The position numbers were made by a program, and so were the translations under genes. Below are positions 35,085 to 47,904 of a stretch of DNA of 64,000 nucleotides, in pieces (positions within the stretch are counted from its first letter, which is position 1; each line of letters begins with the position of its first letter). The stretch spans positions 1 through 64,000 of the forward strand of contig NC_066843.1 in the NCBI RefSeq assembly GCF_001640805.2. Reading direction: 5' to 3'. The stretch comes from Lates calcarifer (Eukaryota > Chordata > Actinopteri > Centropomidae). The notes below the pieces were generated by a model. The model was not told where the DNA came from, searched no databases, and worked only from the letters and a program-made list of their open reading frames with translations.

Positions 35085-38000
35085 CCATAAATCATCAGTT
35101 ATTCAAAAAGCAAGAAGCAGAACGACAACAGTTCAAACAACAACTCAAGATCAAGTGTGTTTGTCTCTGAGCAGTAACGATGGCAAAGTATCCAACAATC
35201 ATTTATAATCTGTATGAAGAAATGTGATCCCTGAAAGAAGGAGCTGGTTCACTCTGAAATGTTACAACACTGTAATTACAAAGATGACAGACCTAGAGCT
35301 GCAACAATCAGCAGATTAATCAATCAGTCGATCATCAGAAGGCTTATTACCAGTTTTGAGGATAATTGATTAACAGTGTGAAGTCATCAGCAGCAGACTA
35401 AAAGTGTTGATGTGTTTGTGTGTCTGTCAGTGGAGGCTGATGATGTTGGAGAGACTTCAGAGAACAAAGCAGCTTCATCAGTTCAACCACAGCCTGCTCC
35501 TCTCTCTGACCTCCTAGCTGTCAGCAGCAACACTTGAAGGTGAACCTGGACTCTGCTTCCTATTCATCACACAATTAAAGCTGGCGTTTATGAGGAACTG
35601 TGTGGAGCAGGTGGAGGCTAAGGAGGAAATAAGTCACAATGTTGTCTGTCCAATCAGGCCTCTGCAAAAACTTCTCTACAAACACATTCATTCTTGAAAC
35701 TGCATGTACAAGTGATTTAAGAACATTTCCGCCAAAAAATGTACACAAATCCTCCTTCTGTCTGACTCTTATAGAAAAATACTGAATACAAGCAAACTCA
35801 TAGACCTTCAACACCATAAACGTGTCATGATTTTTCCTATCAAGATCCAAAAACTATGTCCTCAGTACCTGGATTGGTGTTTCATACTTGACAGTTTTCA
35901 TCAATGTTATTTTGTTCTCCACAGATGTGACAGAGCAGTCGTCACCTCTACAATCCAACACATCGTACCAGCTCACTGATGCAGTCCGACCTCCAGAACA
36001 TGTTCAAGTGTGCAAAAGACAGCTGGATTGAGAATAAGTATGAAGAGTTTCTGTCCTGATATGAAGCCACAGCTGTTCATCACAGAGAATTGGGAAGCAC
36101 AAGCCAACTCACAGCAGGAGGTCAGAAAGTTCGAGATGGAGACAGGAAAACCAGCAGAATCACAGAGACCAATTAAACCCAGCGACATCTTCAAGCACCC
36201 GTTCATACGAACAGTACTGACCAGTGGGGCTGCAGGAATTGGAAAATCATTGCTTGTACAGAAGGTTCTGTTAGACTGGGCTGAAAAAAGAGCCAGTCAG
36301 AATTTGCACCTTATTTTCCCCTTCTCTGTCCAGCAGCTGAATTTATGGAGAGGAGAAAGGTTTCGATTGGCAGAGCTCATTCACACGTGTATCCCAGAAA
36401 CTAACTGCATTATGAAGGAGACAGCTTGATGACATCTTTACAACTTTACAGAAGACAGGAAAGAAAAAGAAAGAAAGTGAATTCAAACTTCTGTTTGTGT
36501 TTGATGGACTCGACGAGAGCCACCTCTGCCTGGACTTCATGGGCGAAACAAACCAGACTCTTGATGTGAGAAAATCCACAACAGTAGAAGTGCTGCTGAC
36601 AAACCTCATCAGGGGGAAACTGCTTCCCTCTGCTCGCCTCTGGATAACCACACGACCTGCAGCAGCCAATCAGATCCCTCCTGAGTGTGTTGACATGGTG
36701 ACAGAGGTCAGAGGGTTCACTGACCCACAGAAGGAGGACTACTTCAGGAAGAGGTTCAGAGATGAGGATCAGGCCAGCAGGATCATCTCCCACATCAAGA
36801 CCTCACGAAGCCTCCACATCATGTGCCACATCCCAGTCTTCTGCTGGATCACTGCTACAGTTCTGGAGGATGTGTTGAAAACCAGAGAGGGAGGAGAGCT
36901 GCCCAAGACCCTGACTCAGATGTACATCTACTTCCTGGAGGTTCAGACCAACAAAGCAAAAAAGAAGTATGTCCCAGAAATGTGCATCCACTACCTTCAC
37001 TTACTGGCAAAACTGGCTTTTCACCAACTACTGAGAGGCAACAAGGTCTTTAATGAGGAAGACCTGAAACATGCAGGCATTAGTATCAGAGCAGCCTCAA
37101 AGTATTCAGAGTTATTCCCAGATATCTTCAAACAGGTGTGTGGGCAGAGGAAGGATGAAGACCAAAGAAAGATGTTCTGCTTTGCTCATGTGACCATTCA
37201 TGAGTTTCTGGCTGCAGTTCATGTGAACACATCACTCTTCAAATACAACAAAAATGTGATGCCTGCACCAAGACAGACAGTCCAAAGACTGCGGACGTGT
37301 TTCAGCAAAACATCAGCAACAGCCGTCTACAAAAGTGCAGTGAACAGGGCCTTACAAAGTCCAACCGGACAACTGGACCTGTTCCTCCGCTTCCTACTAA
37401 ACCTCTCTCTGCCGACCAATCAGAATCACCGACGGGGCTTCCTGACACTGATGGGAGGACGTTCACAGACCAACCTGAAAACAAATATGTACATCAAAAA
37501 GAAGCTCAGGGAGAATCTGTCTCCGGAGAAAAGCATCATTCTGTTCCACTGTCTGAATGAACTGAATGATCGTTCTCTAGTGGAGGAGATCCAAGAGTCC
37601 CTGACATCAGGACGTCTCTCCACAGATAAACTGTCTCCTGCTCAATGGTCAGCTCTGGTCTTCATCTTACTGTCATCAGAAAAAGATCTGGACGTGTTTG
37701 ACCTGAAGAAATACTCTGCTTCAGAGGAGGCTCTTCTGAGGCTGCTGCCAGTGGTCAAAGCCTCCAACAAAGCTCTGTAGGTGCACAGATAAGTGGATAC
37801 ATGTATAACATCAAATATGATTATTCAACTGCTCAACACAGAAGAATAAATCCAGCTTTCCTCTTCTACAGGTTGACCAGTTGCAACCTCTCAGAGAGAA
37901 GCTGTAAAGCTCTGTTCTCAGTTCTCAGCTGCCAGTCCTCCAGTCTGAGGGAGTTGGACCTGACCAACAACCACCTGCAGGATTCAGGAGTGAAGCTCTT

Positions 38001-40064
38001 GTCTGATGAACTCAAGAGTCCAAACTGCAAAGTGGAAACTCTCAGGTCAGCGTTCAGTTTGTTTCTGCACAAAAACAACTACAGTCTGTGGAGAATAATC
38101 TGGAAAATGCAGCAGGAATATGAATGTGTCTTAAGTTTACAGGTAGACTGCTCTTCAGGTAACTGCTGTGTTGGTAATGGTGCAATCCAAACCTAACTCC
38201 ATATGATCATGCAGGCTGTCAGGTTGTCTGATCACAGAGGAGGGCTGTGCTTCTCTGGCCTCAGTTCTGAAGTCCAACCCCTGCCATCTGAGAGAGCTGG
38301 GCCTGAGTAACAACAATCTACAGGATTCAGGAGTGAAGGAGCTGTCCTCTGGACTGGAGAGTCCACACTGTAGACTGGAGACTCTGAGGTGAATGTTCAG
38401 TTTTCTTTCTGTGAATTACCATTTCATGCTGGTTATTATCTGTAAAAAAGTAGGTAAGGGATCATCCAGTGAAATTTTATCCATTCTGTCAGGTTGACAC
38501 CTGAATTCTAGACCTTATATGTTTAATGTAAAAATGAAAGCAGCCACACAAACAGTTTAACTGGAATTCATGCAACTTAGATTACTTGATAGTAAACATG
38601 GTGTATCTGATGTACATACATCATGGTGCCCCAGAGTATGAGGCTTTATCATTAATATATCTCAGGAAGATAGTTACTGTCACTCAGTGTTGATGGTTAC
38701 AGGAATCTGTTACCTAACGTGTCCACATTGTCACATAATAGAAGTGTTTCCACAGGTAGACTCCTCTTCAGGTAGCTATGTTGGTAACAGTATAAACCAA
38801 AACTAACTCCATATGATCATGTAGTCTGTCAGGCTGTCTGATCACAGAGGAAGGCTGTTCTTCTCTGGCCTCAGCTCTGAGATCCAACCCCTCCCATCTG
38901 AGAGAACTGGACCTGAGCTACAATCATCCAGGAGACTCAGGAACAAAGCTGTTGTCTGCTGGACTGGAGGATCCACACTGGAGACTGGACACTCTCAGGT
39001 ACGGTGACACCTATGTAAGCTCAAACAGGTTATCCTGGTTTATGTTAGCTCAAGACAAATTTCTTAGAGCGGCTTAGAGCCCTCCACCCCAACATACTCA
39101 ACCTGATTAAGCAGAGTAATGTGTTGGTTTCAGAGTAACCACAGATTCTGCCTCGCTACCTACCACCAGTATCTGACTGTGTTTAATCCTCCAGGTTGGA
39201 CCACGGTGGAGAGCAGAGGCTAACACCTGGTGTGAGGAAGTGTACGTGTTTTGATTCAGTTTGATTCATGACAGCAACACCACACTATTCATACATCAAA
39301 ATATTAGAATTAACCCCTTGTGGTTGTATGACTCCACCAACCAGTCCAGGTGCAGTTAATTACTGTGTAGCTTCTCAAGTTATTTCTGAAGTTATGGCCA
39401 AAACAGTGTTCTGTGCAGTCACAGTGACCTTGAACCTTTAACCACCAAAGGTCGTCTTATTCACTGTGTCTTGCTGTCTCCATCAGACGCCTGTGAATTG
39501 GAACTGGATGTAAACACAGCACACAGAGACATCAAACTGTCTGACAACAACAGGAAGGCGACATGGGTGACAGAGGATCAGTCATATCCTGATCATCCAG
39601 ACAGGTTTGAGTGGTGTCCTCAGCTGCTGTGTAGAACTGGTCTGACTGGTCGCTGTTACTGGGAGGTCAAGTGGAGAGGAGACATCGACATCGCAGTGAG
39701 TTACAGAGGAATCAGAAGGAAAGGAGACCGTAGTGACTGTTTGTTTGGATGCAACAATCAGTCCTGGAGTCTGAGGTGCTCTGTGATTCATGGGTACTCG
39801 GTCTGGCACAATAACACAAAGACAACTATCTCCTCCTCCTCCTCCTCCTCCTCCTCCTCTGTCTCTCACAGAGTAGCAGTGTATGTGGACTGTCCTGCTG
39901 GCTCTCTGTCCTTCTACAGAGTCTCCTCTGACTCTCTGATCCACCTCCACACCTTCAAGACCACCTTCACTGAACCTCTGTATCCTGGGTTTGGGGGTAA
40001 CTGTAAGTTTGGGGGTAATAACTTGATGGACGTTAAGTCCTCAGTGTCTCTGTGTCGGCTGTAA
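34561..40064 (+). CDS. Fish NLR: PYD, FISNA-NACHT, LRRs and PRY-SPRY (B30.2), frame-disrupted
   Basis: Cytosolic pattern-recognition receptor of the large teleost NLRC3-like group. Exons: 34561-34834 ([22 protein letters not shown]), 34919-34948, 35431-35539, 35925-37776 (FISNA; Walker A GAAGIGKS; Walker [19 protein letters not shown] sensor; helical NOD parts), 37872-38045, 38215-38388 and 38825-38998 (LRRs, [15 protein letters not shown] type), 39195-39241, 39487-40064 ([36 protein letters not shown]). Four frame breaks each fit one extra base: near 35534 (ACT TGA), about 35969, about 36058 (TCC TGA) and about 36420 (AGA CAG). The three in the NACHT exon cancel in sum. The usual SG-YRP peptide before the Walker A strand is missing. 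A Ser10 run (TCC repeat, 39831-39860) interrupts the SPRY domain. Either assembly errors or a pseudogene. AATAAA at 40309. Confidence 0.88.
35033..35082. repeat. (AT)n microsatellite in an NLR intron
   Basis: About 25 AT dinucleotides in a row between NLR exons 2 and 3. Confidence 0.92.
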
Positions 40065-40253
40065 ACAGGCATCAGGAGACGGTTCACTGTGGTCATAAAG
40101 GGATGGACATGGTCAGCATCAATCTTCACATCTTCTGCAGACCTTGGTTGTAACCAGTGGTTATCTGAGTAACCTTCACCTTCCTATCAGCTCCAAGCAG
40201 TCTGACCTCTGACATCAACAGGACACCACGTCTACATGACTGAACTGAGCTGC

Positions 40254-40326
40254 TGCCATTGGCTGATCAGATATTTGCCTTTATGAGCAGTTGAACAGGT
40301 GTACCTAATAAAGTGGTCGGTGTAAT
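40254..40326 (+). repeat. Interspersed repeat end with built-in AATAAA
   Basis: 'ggctgatcagatatttgcc' followed by 'acaggtgtacctaataaagt' is a motif I recall as very common in fish and other vertebrate repeats. It supplies an AATAAA at 40309-40314. Confidence 0.5.
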
Positions 40327-42305
40327 ATACACAGTGTTGGAAAAAGACTAACTCACTGATAATGGACAGAAAATGATCCTGAGCTGAGAATAGAGATAGT
40401 AAATTACTGTAATATAATGTACACTGCACATTAAGATGCTAAACAGTCACTGGATATTAAACAGAGTTGTATATAAGAATAAATGAATAATTTACTTTAT
40501 GTATATTTACATTTACCTCATTCCTGTGGGTCCACACAGACGCTAAACACCACATGATCCGTTTGAGTCTGAAAAGGTCTGAGGTCTGAGAAGAAATGTT
40601 GTGTTTGAAACTAAATCCTACCTGTCTGTTAGTGACTCACCTGTGGAGAGGACGTCACCTGGAGAGGACGTAGAAGACATGAAGCTCCAGCAGGACATCT
40701 CCTCCTCCGTCTTCCTGTGATGAAGACAAAATGTCCGTCAGCTCAGTCACTTCAAACCACACACTGTGTTCACTGTAACAGCAGCTCTGTGTGTACAGTG
40801 GTGACATGAGGAGGCACAGTATATACAGCAGATAGGAGCTTCAATATCTGTATGATTCAGTGAGTTAAATTCGCTGATTTCACTGTGATCAGCTCCTGTT
40901 GTCAGTGTCTCCACTGATGTTCAGACAATTCTGTTTCACTGTGACACTGAAGGAAAGTTAAAAACAGGAGGATTCTGAACGAAGTTCTGCAGAGACGAGG
41001 AGCGTCTTTTTCTACTCACGTTTACCGACGTTCGTTCAGGACGTCAGAGATAATGACGTCTACAGGAAGCGGAAATCACGCTGAATTTAAAAACACGTGT
41101 TTCAAGTCTGTGTTTACACCTGAGCAGCTGATGACTTCCTGTTAGCACCAACACACACTAACAAACAAACAGATGATAAGCAGGGAGCTAACGATGCTAA
41201 CAGTATAAACACACTCATTATTTACCTGGTGCAGGTGACAGGAAGTCATCCAGCAGCAGGTTTCTCTCTGTATGTGACTGTGACTCCTCCAGGCTTCACA
41301 CCACCGAGCTGGACTGACCTCAGCGTCCCCTCCACCTGTCCACCTGTGCACCTGTGCACCTGGACAGGTGATTGGACTGTTCAGTACATTTTAAAACAGC
41401 TGAGAAATGTCCTTATTGAACAAACAGCAGAGAATCTGAATCAGTTCATGTGTCCAGGTATTGATTCTGTATGAGATCTATCAATACTATCAATCACTAT
41501 TAATCCTTCAGTTATTGATCTACAACAATGAAACTGTTTCACTGCATAAATAATCACATTCTGTCTCTAACGGTGAAGTTTTGGAGCAGCTCAGTGTAAA
41601 TGTATCATATTTGACCGAAGCTGTGACCCGCAGGGCACAAACCTTCATTAGGGCTGCGGCACTTCACAATAAAAGCCCTGTGGAAGGTTTTATTTTGAAG
41701 TGAACAGATCACAGTTTAAATCAGGTCGGTCACAGAGAAGCTGCTGTTTCCAAGGCAACAACCACCTGAGCACAGGTGTGTATCAGTGTTTACAGCAGTG
41801 AGTAATGAAGTAAGTAACTGTAATTAAATAAATTTAGAGTTACTTTACCTGAGTACCTCCATTTCCTACTTCCTTTAATTTAGAGAGAAATGTTTTTACA
41901 TAAAGATGTGACATAAAAACACATGATGATAAAATCCAACACATTATTAAACAGTGATTTCCAACCTTATGTTTTAGGGTTTATTACATAAAATCAGTCT
42001 GTAACTAATATTTAATAAAAACAAAAGTTGAAAACCCAAAGAAATAAAACTTCAACATTTCACAAAAAAATCAAAGATCAGAGAAAAGTTCAGAAACTGA
42101 ACCCAGATCAGTGAATCAGAGCTGAGATGAATCATGTGACAACCCCTGAGGTTGACCTGTTGACCCCTCAGAGGGTCCTGAGCCATGGGTTGGGACCCAC
42201 TGGATTAAAGTAACTGTATGTGATGGAGTTTAAAGCAGCAGCTGCAGACGGTTCAACAACATGAAGCTGACGATTCTTTAGATTTTATATCAATACACTG
42301 ATGCT

Positions 42306-42311
42306 TTTATT
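42306..42311 (-). terminator. cfp: Polyadenylation signal of cfp
   Basis: AATAAA on the minus strand 87 bases downstream of the cfp stop codon. Confidence 0.65.
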
Positions 42312-42397
42312 GAAGCTGCACCCACTTCCTTCCACATCACAGCTCTCACACACGACTGATTATAATGTGATGCTGCTGTAAACTGATTATTGATCAG

Positions 42398-45112
42398 TTA
42401 TTGATCGGGGCAGGCGGGAACGTTGACACAGTTCTGGGTCTCATACTTTGGCCCTCCATCAGGCGCCGGGCCACAGTCGGCCTGTGGAGTCCCATAGAAA
42501 GAGGCAATCTCCTTCAGACGACCGATGGTGGGTCTGCAACACACAACACCCCAGGCATCAGTCCCATGTTGGTGGGAACCATCAGAATTAAAGACGAGCT
42601 GACGCAGCAAACACTGTAATAACTGGAGTTGTCTCTGTGTGGAGTCGTGTCTCAGATCTGTTGTGATGAACTCAAACATCTCTAATATTTCCTCTGCTGA
42701 CAAACAGACTCACCTGTAGTCGCTGTAATCAGGTTTACAGTATCTCCTCCTGAAGCGTCTGGAGTTCGCTCCACAGGTCGGACGACACAAACTCCACGGC
42801 TCCCAGCCCTCCCAGCTGCCCTTCACTACAGCACAAACACACAACGATTCAAAGCGTTTGACTGCTGATAAAAAACATCAATAAGACAAACTGAGCGTGG
42901 CAGGTCAACACTGATCAGTAAATACTCCGCAGGTCTGCAGCAGCAGGTACACTGGTGTAGAAAACAAGCGCACCTTTGTCAGCTGCAGCTATTGAAGGTT
43001 TCTATTGTCACCTGAGGAGGAAAAACTACAACAGATTTCTTATTTACTTTTTCTCTTGACTAAACTATTATTTTTAATCAGTTTTACATGTTTTCCTCTG
43101 TTGTTACTTTATGTCCTTGTTCATTTGCAGTAAATTGCTATTGTTCAGTTTGTCTACTCTGCTGAGGGTCAGCGGTCGATGAAGGGTCAGAGGAAAGGTT
43201 GGGGTTGGTCCCCACGAGTACAGACAGACAGACGTGTGTGTGTTTGTGTCACCCACGGTAACAGTTGCTGACGTCGTAGCAGACCCGACGATCGGTCAGG
43301 CCGTCTCCGCTGCAGATGGACCCGTTATGAGCTCGATGGAGACACTCGCGCTCTCGTGTCTGGATGCCGCCCAGCTGCTTACAGCGGATGTCCCGCCCAC
43401 CAAATGGGAATTTACACTGGTTCCACGGCGACCACTCCGACCACACCCCGTCCACTGTGGACACACAGAGTCAGAGAGACAGAGGTCATCTGGACGAATG
43501 TGGACGTCATTCAGTCGCTGACATCAGCTACGAAAACGTAACACCTGAAAGTGTTTATCGTCTACGAAAACACCTGGGAGTCGTTATAACCAAACCAACA
43601 AAAGACAGAGGTCTCAGGTGTACCTGGACAGTGGATGTTGGTTGTACAGATGCTGGTTCGACGTCCTTCTCCGGGACACGGCCGGCCGCCATATTTAGGA
43701 GCAGGGCTGTCACATTTCCTGACTGACACCTGAAGCCCCACCCCACAGGTAACAGGACAGGAAGTGAAGGGAGACCAGGACCCCCATCCTCCGTCCACTG
43801 GCAGAGACAAAAACAACAGAGGAGGAGAGAGAGTCACTTTGAGCTGCTGCTCGGCCTCCTGAAGGTGAGTCCTTATGAGACAGGTGTACCTGGGCAGTGA
43901 GGCAGCTGGTTACAGTTCTCTACAGCTTTCTGACGGCTGTCATCTTGGCAACCTCTGCCGGGCGGGTTGGACGAGGGCGCAGGGTTAGAACAGGAGCGGT
44001 GGCGAGTCCTGGTGGGAGCTCCGCCTTGAGGGATACAGGAAGCAGAACACTCACCCCAGCTGGACCAACCGGACCAGAACCCGTCGACTGTCAGAGACAC
44101 AGAGACAGAAACTCTCTCAGACTTGGTTTTTAAGAGCGTGTGTGCGTCTAGACATGTTCACAGACGTGTTGTGTATCTGGAGGATTAAAAGTGCGTCTGT
44201 CCACCAGGGGGCAGAACATCTTTCCTCTATGACATGAACAGAAACAACAGCAGCAGCAAAGATGGTTCGTCTTTAAAACCTTCTGCTGGTGTTGTGGTGA
44301 TCAGCTTTACTCTGTGATACTGCCCCCTGCAGGTCAGGTGCTGAAGGTCAGTTACCTGAGAGGGGGATGCTGGGTAAACCAAGAACACCAGCTGCTCTGG
44401 AAGATTGAACCTTCATCCCTCTAATGTAAAAACATGCAGTGACTAATTTAACTTTACAGCAAATATATTTTTATTCTTTATCATTTATGTTTTTTTATCC
44501 AACGTCAGCTCATTTTCTGTGTTTCTGTTTCCATTCGCCAATTTGGAATAAAAAACAGGAAGTGAGGACGATTAAAACATGAACTCTCACTTCCTGTTTT
44601 TTACCGGTGTGGTCACACTGATGGAAACATGCAGTGAAGAACCAGGATGGACACTTCTCACCCTTGACGCTGCCATCTTGGCTACGCAGCAGCAGGGGAG
44701 GGACCATCGACAGATTTTTAAACCTGTGAAAATGGCCAAGGAGATGTCATAAGAGAGTAAAACGTTTCATCTCTAAAGCAGGTGGAGGGTGTTTTGTGGT
44801 GGGGGGGTTTGTCCTGTGCTGATATTTAGTCCTGACTTTCAGACGTTTGGAGTCGACGTCTGTTCATCTGTGATTTTAAAGACACTTCATGACAACTGTG
44901 GGAGATTTTCTTGTGCTGAACGTCGAGTCTCAACAGAAATAAAAACCTCAGTTTTCCTCACAGAGAAGTCGATGGAAGTCGACTCCATTTTGTCTCCTGA
45001 CGGCCACCGTAGACTCTCTGACGCTCAGAGATGGAGAGTTCAGGGGACAGGTGTCATAAAAATTCCTCCACACTGCTACTTTAAGACAAGGTTCTGTGTG
45101 TGTGTGTGTGTG

Positions 45113-45143
<31 letters not shown>

Positions 45144-46147
45144 CTGGACAGGTGCTCTTACAGACACTGCTCCGAGTGCTTGGTCCTTCGCATGGTCGAC
45201 CTCCATGTTTAGGGGCGGGTTGATTACAGATTCTGATTGACAGCTGAAGCCCCTCCCCACAGGAGACGGAGCACGGTCCGGGTGCAGACCACGCCCCCCA
45301 GCCACCGTCCACTGCAGAGACAGCCAATCAGAGCGCACGTCAGGTTTTCTTATCTTTAACTGTTCACCTGAGGACGTCACTGATCAGTCCTCCTCTCACC
45401 TGGACAGTTGGGGAGTTCGCTGCAGTCCTCCACCTGGAAGCCGTCGCCAAGGCAACCATTACCAGGTGGTACAGTGTCATTGGAGGGGGCGGGGTCAGAG
45501 CAGGAACGATACCGCACCTTGGACGGGACGTCACTGCGCTGCTCATTGATACAGGAACCAGAACACTGAGACCAACCGGACCAACCGGACCAACCACCGT
45601 GGACTGAGAGACAGACAGGTGAAGAGAGAGAGTTACCTGGATAGGTGGACAGACAGGTTACCTGGACAGGTAGACAGACAGGTTACCTGGACAGGTGAGT
45701 GTGGGACAGCTCTCTGTCTCCTCTGAAGGACCGCTGCAGGCTGAGTGACACTGAGGAGGACTGGAACAGACTCTCTTCCTCTTCCTGACTCCTCCCTCTC
45801 CACAGGTGACCGAGCAGGGCGACCAGGTGCCCCACAAGCCCCACCCCTTCGCTGCACACACACACACACATATAAATCACATGGATGTTGAATCTGAATG
45901 TGTGTGTTTCTGTGTGTTTGTGTGTGTGCGTACCGTCGCAGCAGGTGCCGCTGCACGGCTCCACCTGCAGGTCGTCCTCAGCGTTGGCGCACTCGCCGAT
46001 ACCGAAACACTTCCTACTTCTCTGCCTCACCCCCTCCCCACACAGGACATTACACGGTGACCATGACGACCAGGACGACCACACCGGAGGACTGAACACA
46101 CACACGTTTCTGTAAACCAGGTCTGAGAAAGTGGAGTGTGTGTATGT

Positions 46148-46186
<39 letters not shown>

Positions 46187-47743
46187 CACTGACCCGCAAG
46201 ACTGACACACTCCGCCTGTTGCCTGGTAACCATACTGAGGGTTCTGACAGCAGTCGTCTTCATCCACCTCACCGAGCTCTTCATCACAGCGACCGGACGT
46301 CAGGTCGAAGCGTGCAAAACACCGCACACACTCTGTACACGCGCACACACACACACACACAGTTAGAGTGTCCTCTGTGTAGCTGCAGCTATAGGTTAAA
46401 CTCTGTCAACATGATTCATGCTGTTTCACTTCCACTGGAGGATTTCCAGGATTTCAACACAGAGTAAAGTTTGTTCATGTTTCCCATCAGCAGTTACACA
46501 ATTTTCAGGCGAATCTCCAAAAATAAAAACAAATTTAAAAACAGTTGCTGCAGCTGCTTTTACTTCTCCTGCAGATCTGCTGAGCTCTGACGTTACTGAC
46601 TCCTGTGTCACTGCTTCTCCTGCCTCAGTGTTTAACTCTGATTAAAATCTATTGACGAGGGCTGATTGATCAGTCTGTGTCCTGACGTGGACTGACCCAT
46701 GATCCCCGCCTTCTGTGGCTGTAACAAACAAACAAACTCTGATTCTTGATGTTTCCGTCAGTTTCCTGGCTGGATATCAGAGATGATCGCTGGTTTTTAA
46801 AGACTGAAGGAGTCTTTAACTGAACTGAACTTTCTGGATCTGATTCCAGCAGTTTAAAGGGGCTGTGTGTGAGTTTTTGGTGTTTTTGTTTACATCCTCT
46901 GAGCAGAGCTACATCTTCATCGTCAGTGACTCACTATCATAAAGTGGTGTAGCGGTCACATGACGTCAACGTCTCCACCACTAAGCTTCCAACTGGTCAT
47001 TTCATTTAGCTCTGAGCTCTTCTACAAAAGCCTTTCTTCTTAGAAAGTTAGTGAGAGTTTGAAAGAGCGTGAGTAGAAACACAACGAGGCTGTAAAGGTG
47101 GACTGGTGATAGGACAGACTGGGGCTAGCTGGTTAGCATGCTAACTTCAGTAGGAGAAAAGAAGAGACAGAAACAGAAGCAAAACACTGACGTTTTTTCA
47201 CAGCTGAAAACAGCTCCTGGTGAGTAGAGGAATGAAGTTTGAACAGCTGCTAATGCTAACGTTATCTATGTAGCGATAGCAAAAACTCACATATAGCACC
47301 TTTAAGCTGCTGATGATGTCTCAGTTAGAGGGAGGTCGTACCTGCTCACCAAAACAACAGGTGCTCAGATGACAGAGGCTCCAGGTGAGATCATGTGACA
47401 GTGAAGTTACACACACCTGAGCACAGGTGGAGCCACGATCAGATTTTTATTTAGTAACAGACAGAGGGTGGGTGCACACCTGAACTCATAAACACCTGCA
47501 GTCCAGTTTAAAATCAGATCCATTCTCTAATAACTGATCACAACAAGCAGTGAACACAGTTACAGCAGCGACTGCTGTCTGTCAGCTCTGATCCTCCGTG
47601 GGTTTAGACCAGGATCAGGACCAGGTTTGATCTGAGTCACACAGTGTTACAGAGACGTTAACATCTCTAAATCAACAAACACAGGACTGACCTGAGACCT
47701 GCAGAGAGACCAGCAGCAGAACCAGAACCTGAAGAACCTCCAT
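42398..47743 (-). CDS. cfp: Properdin (complement factor P), with eight TSR modules after TSR0
   Basis: Secreted positive regulator of the alternative complement pathway that stabilises the C3bBb convertase. Eleven exons in gene order: 47699-47743, 46194-46330, 45934-46091, 45687-45851, 45400-45603, 45144-45311, 43890-44087, 43624-43797, 43257-43454, 42714-42825, 42398-42533. They total 1695 bases (564 aa) with no frame break. Exon 1 is a signal peptide (MEVLQVLVLLLVSLQ). Exon 2 is the Cys-rich TSR0 (CVRCFARFDLTSGRC…DDCCQNPQYGYQ). Each following exon is about one thrombospondin type 1 repeat with WxxW C-mannosylation motifs (WSSWSSWSPC, WGLWGTWSPC, WSGWSGWSQC, WSEWSPWNQC). The last two exons form the terminal TSR ending NVPACPDQ. 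Human properdin has TSR0 plus six; here the TSR3-like and TSR4-like exons occur twice. TSR exons 3-8 end in phase 1, which permits such duplication. (TG)n runs crowd the introns. Confidence 0.96.
46854..47305. mobile_element. TIR-bearing MITE-like element in cfp intron 1
   Basis: The left end 'ttaaaggggctgtgtgtgag' and the right end, which read in reverse is 'ttaaaggtgctatatgtgag', form imperfect terminal inverted repeats of about 25 bases (roughly 21 matching). The interior holds the 'gacgtcaacgtctccaccac' block shared with 14990-15143 and 50268-50424. No transposase is encoded, so it is non-autonomous. Confidence 0.75.
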
Positions 47744-47857
47744 CCTCCCCCTCATCATCATCCTCCTCCTGCTGCTGCTGAGCCCTGAGGACAGAAAACT
47801 GATGTTCACACTGAATCGCTTTCTTTTTCTTTCTGTTCAGCTCAGATCCTCCCTCTG

Positions 47858-47904
<47 letters not shown>

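Larger units (their letters stand above)
40065..42397. other. Intergenic between the NLR and cfp (tail to tail)
   Basis: Holds an interspersed repeat at 40254-40326 and otherwise no supported gene. The AATAAA in that repeat (40309) could end the NLR transcript. A TTTATT at 42306-42311 is AATAAA on the minus strand, 87 bases past the cfp stop. Confidence 0.55.

Noticed and set aside
44500..44720. Possible extra properdin exon in the long intron 44088-45143
   Set aside because: The open frame lacks TSR Cys/Trp spacing and flanking exons already join in phase.
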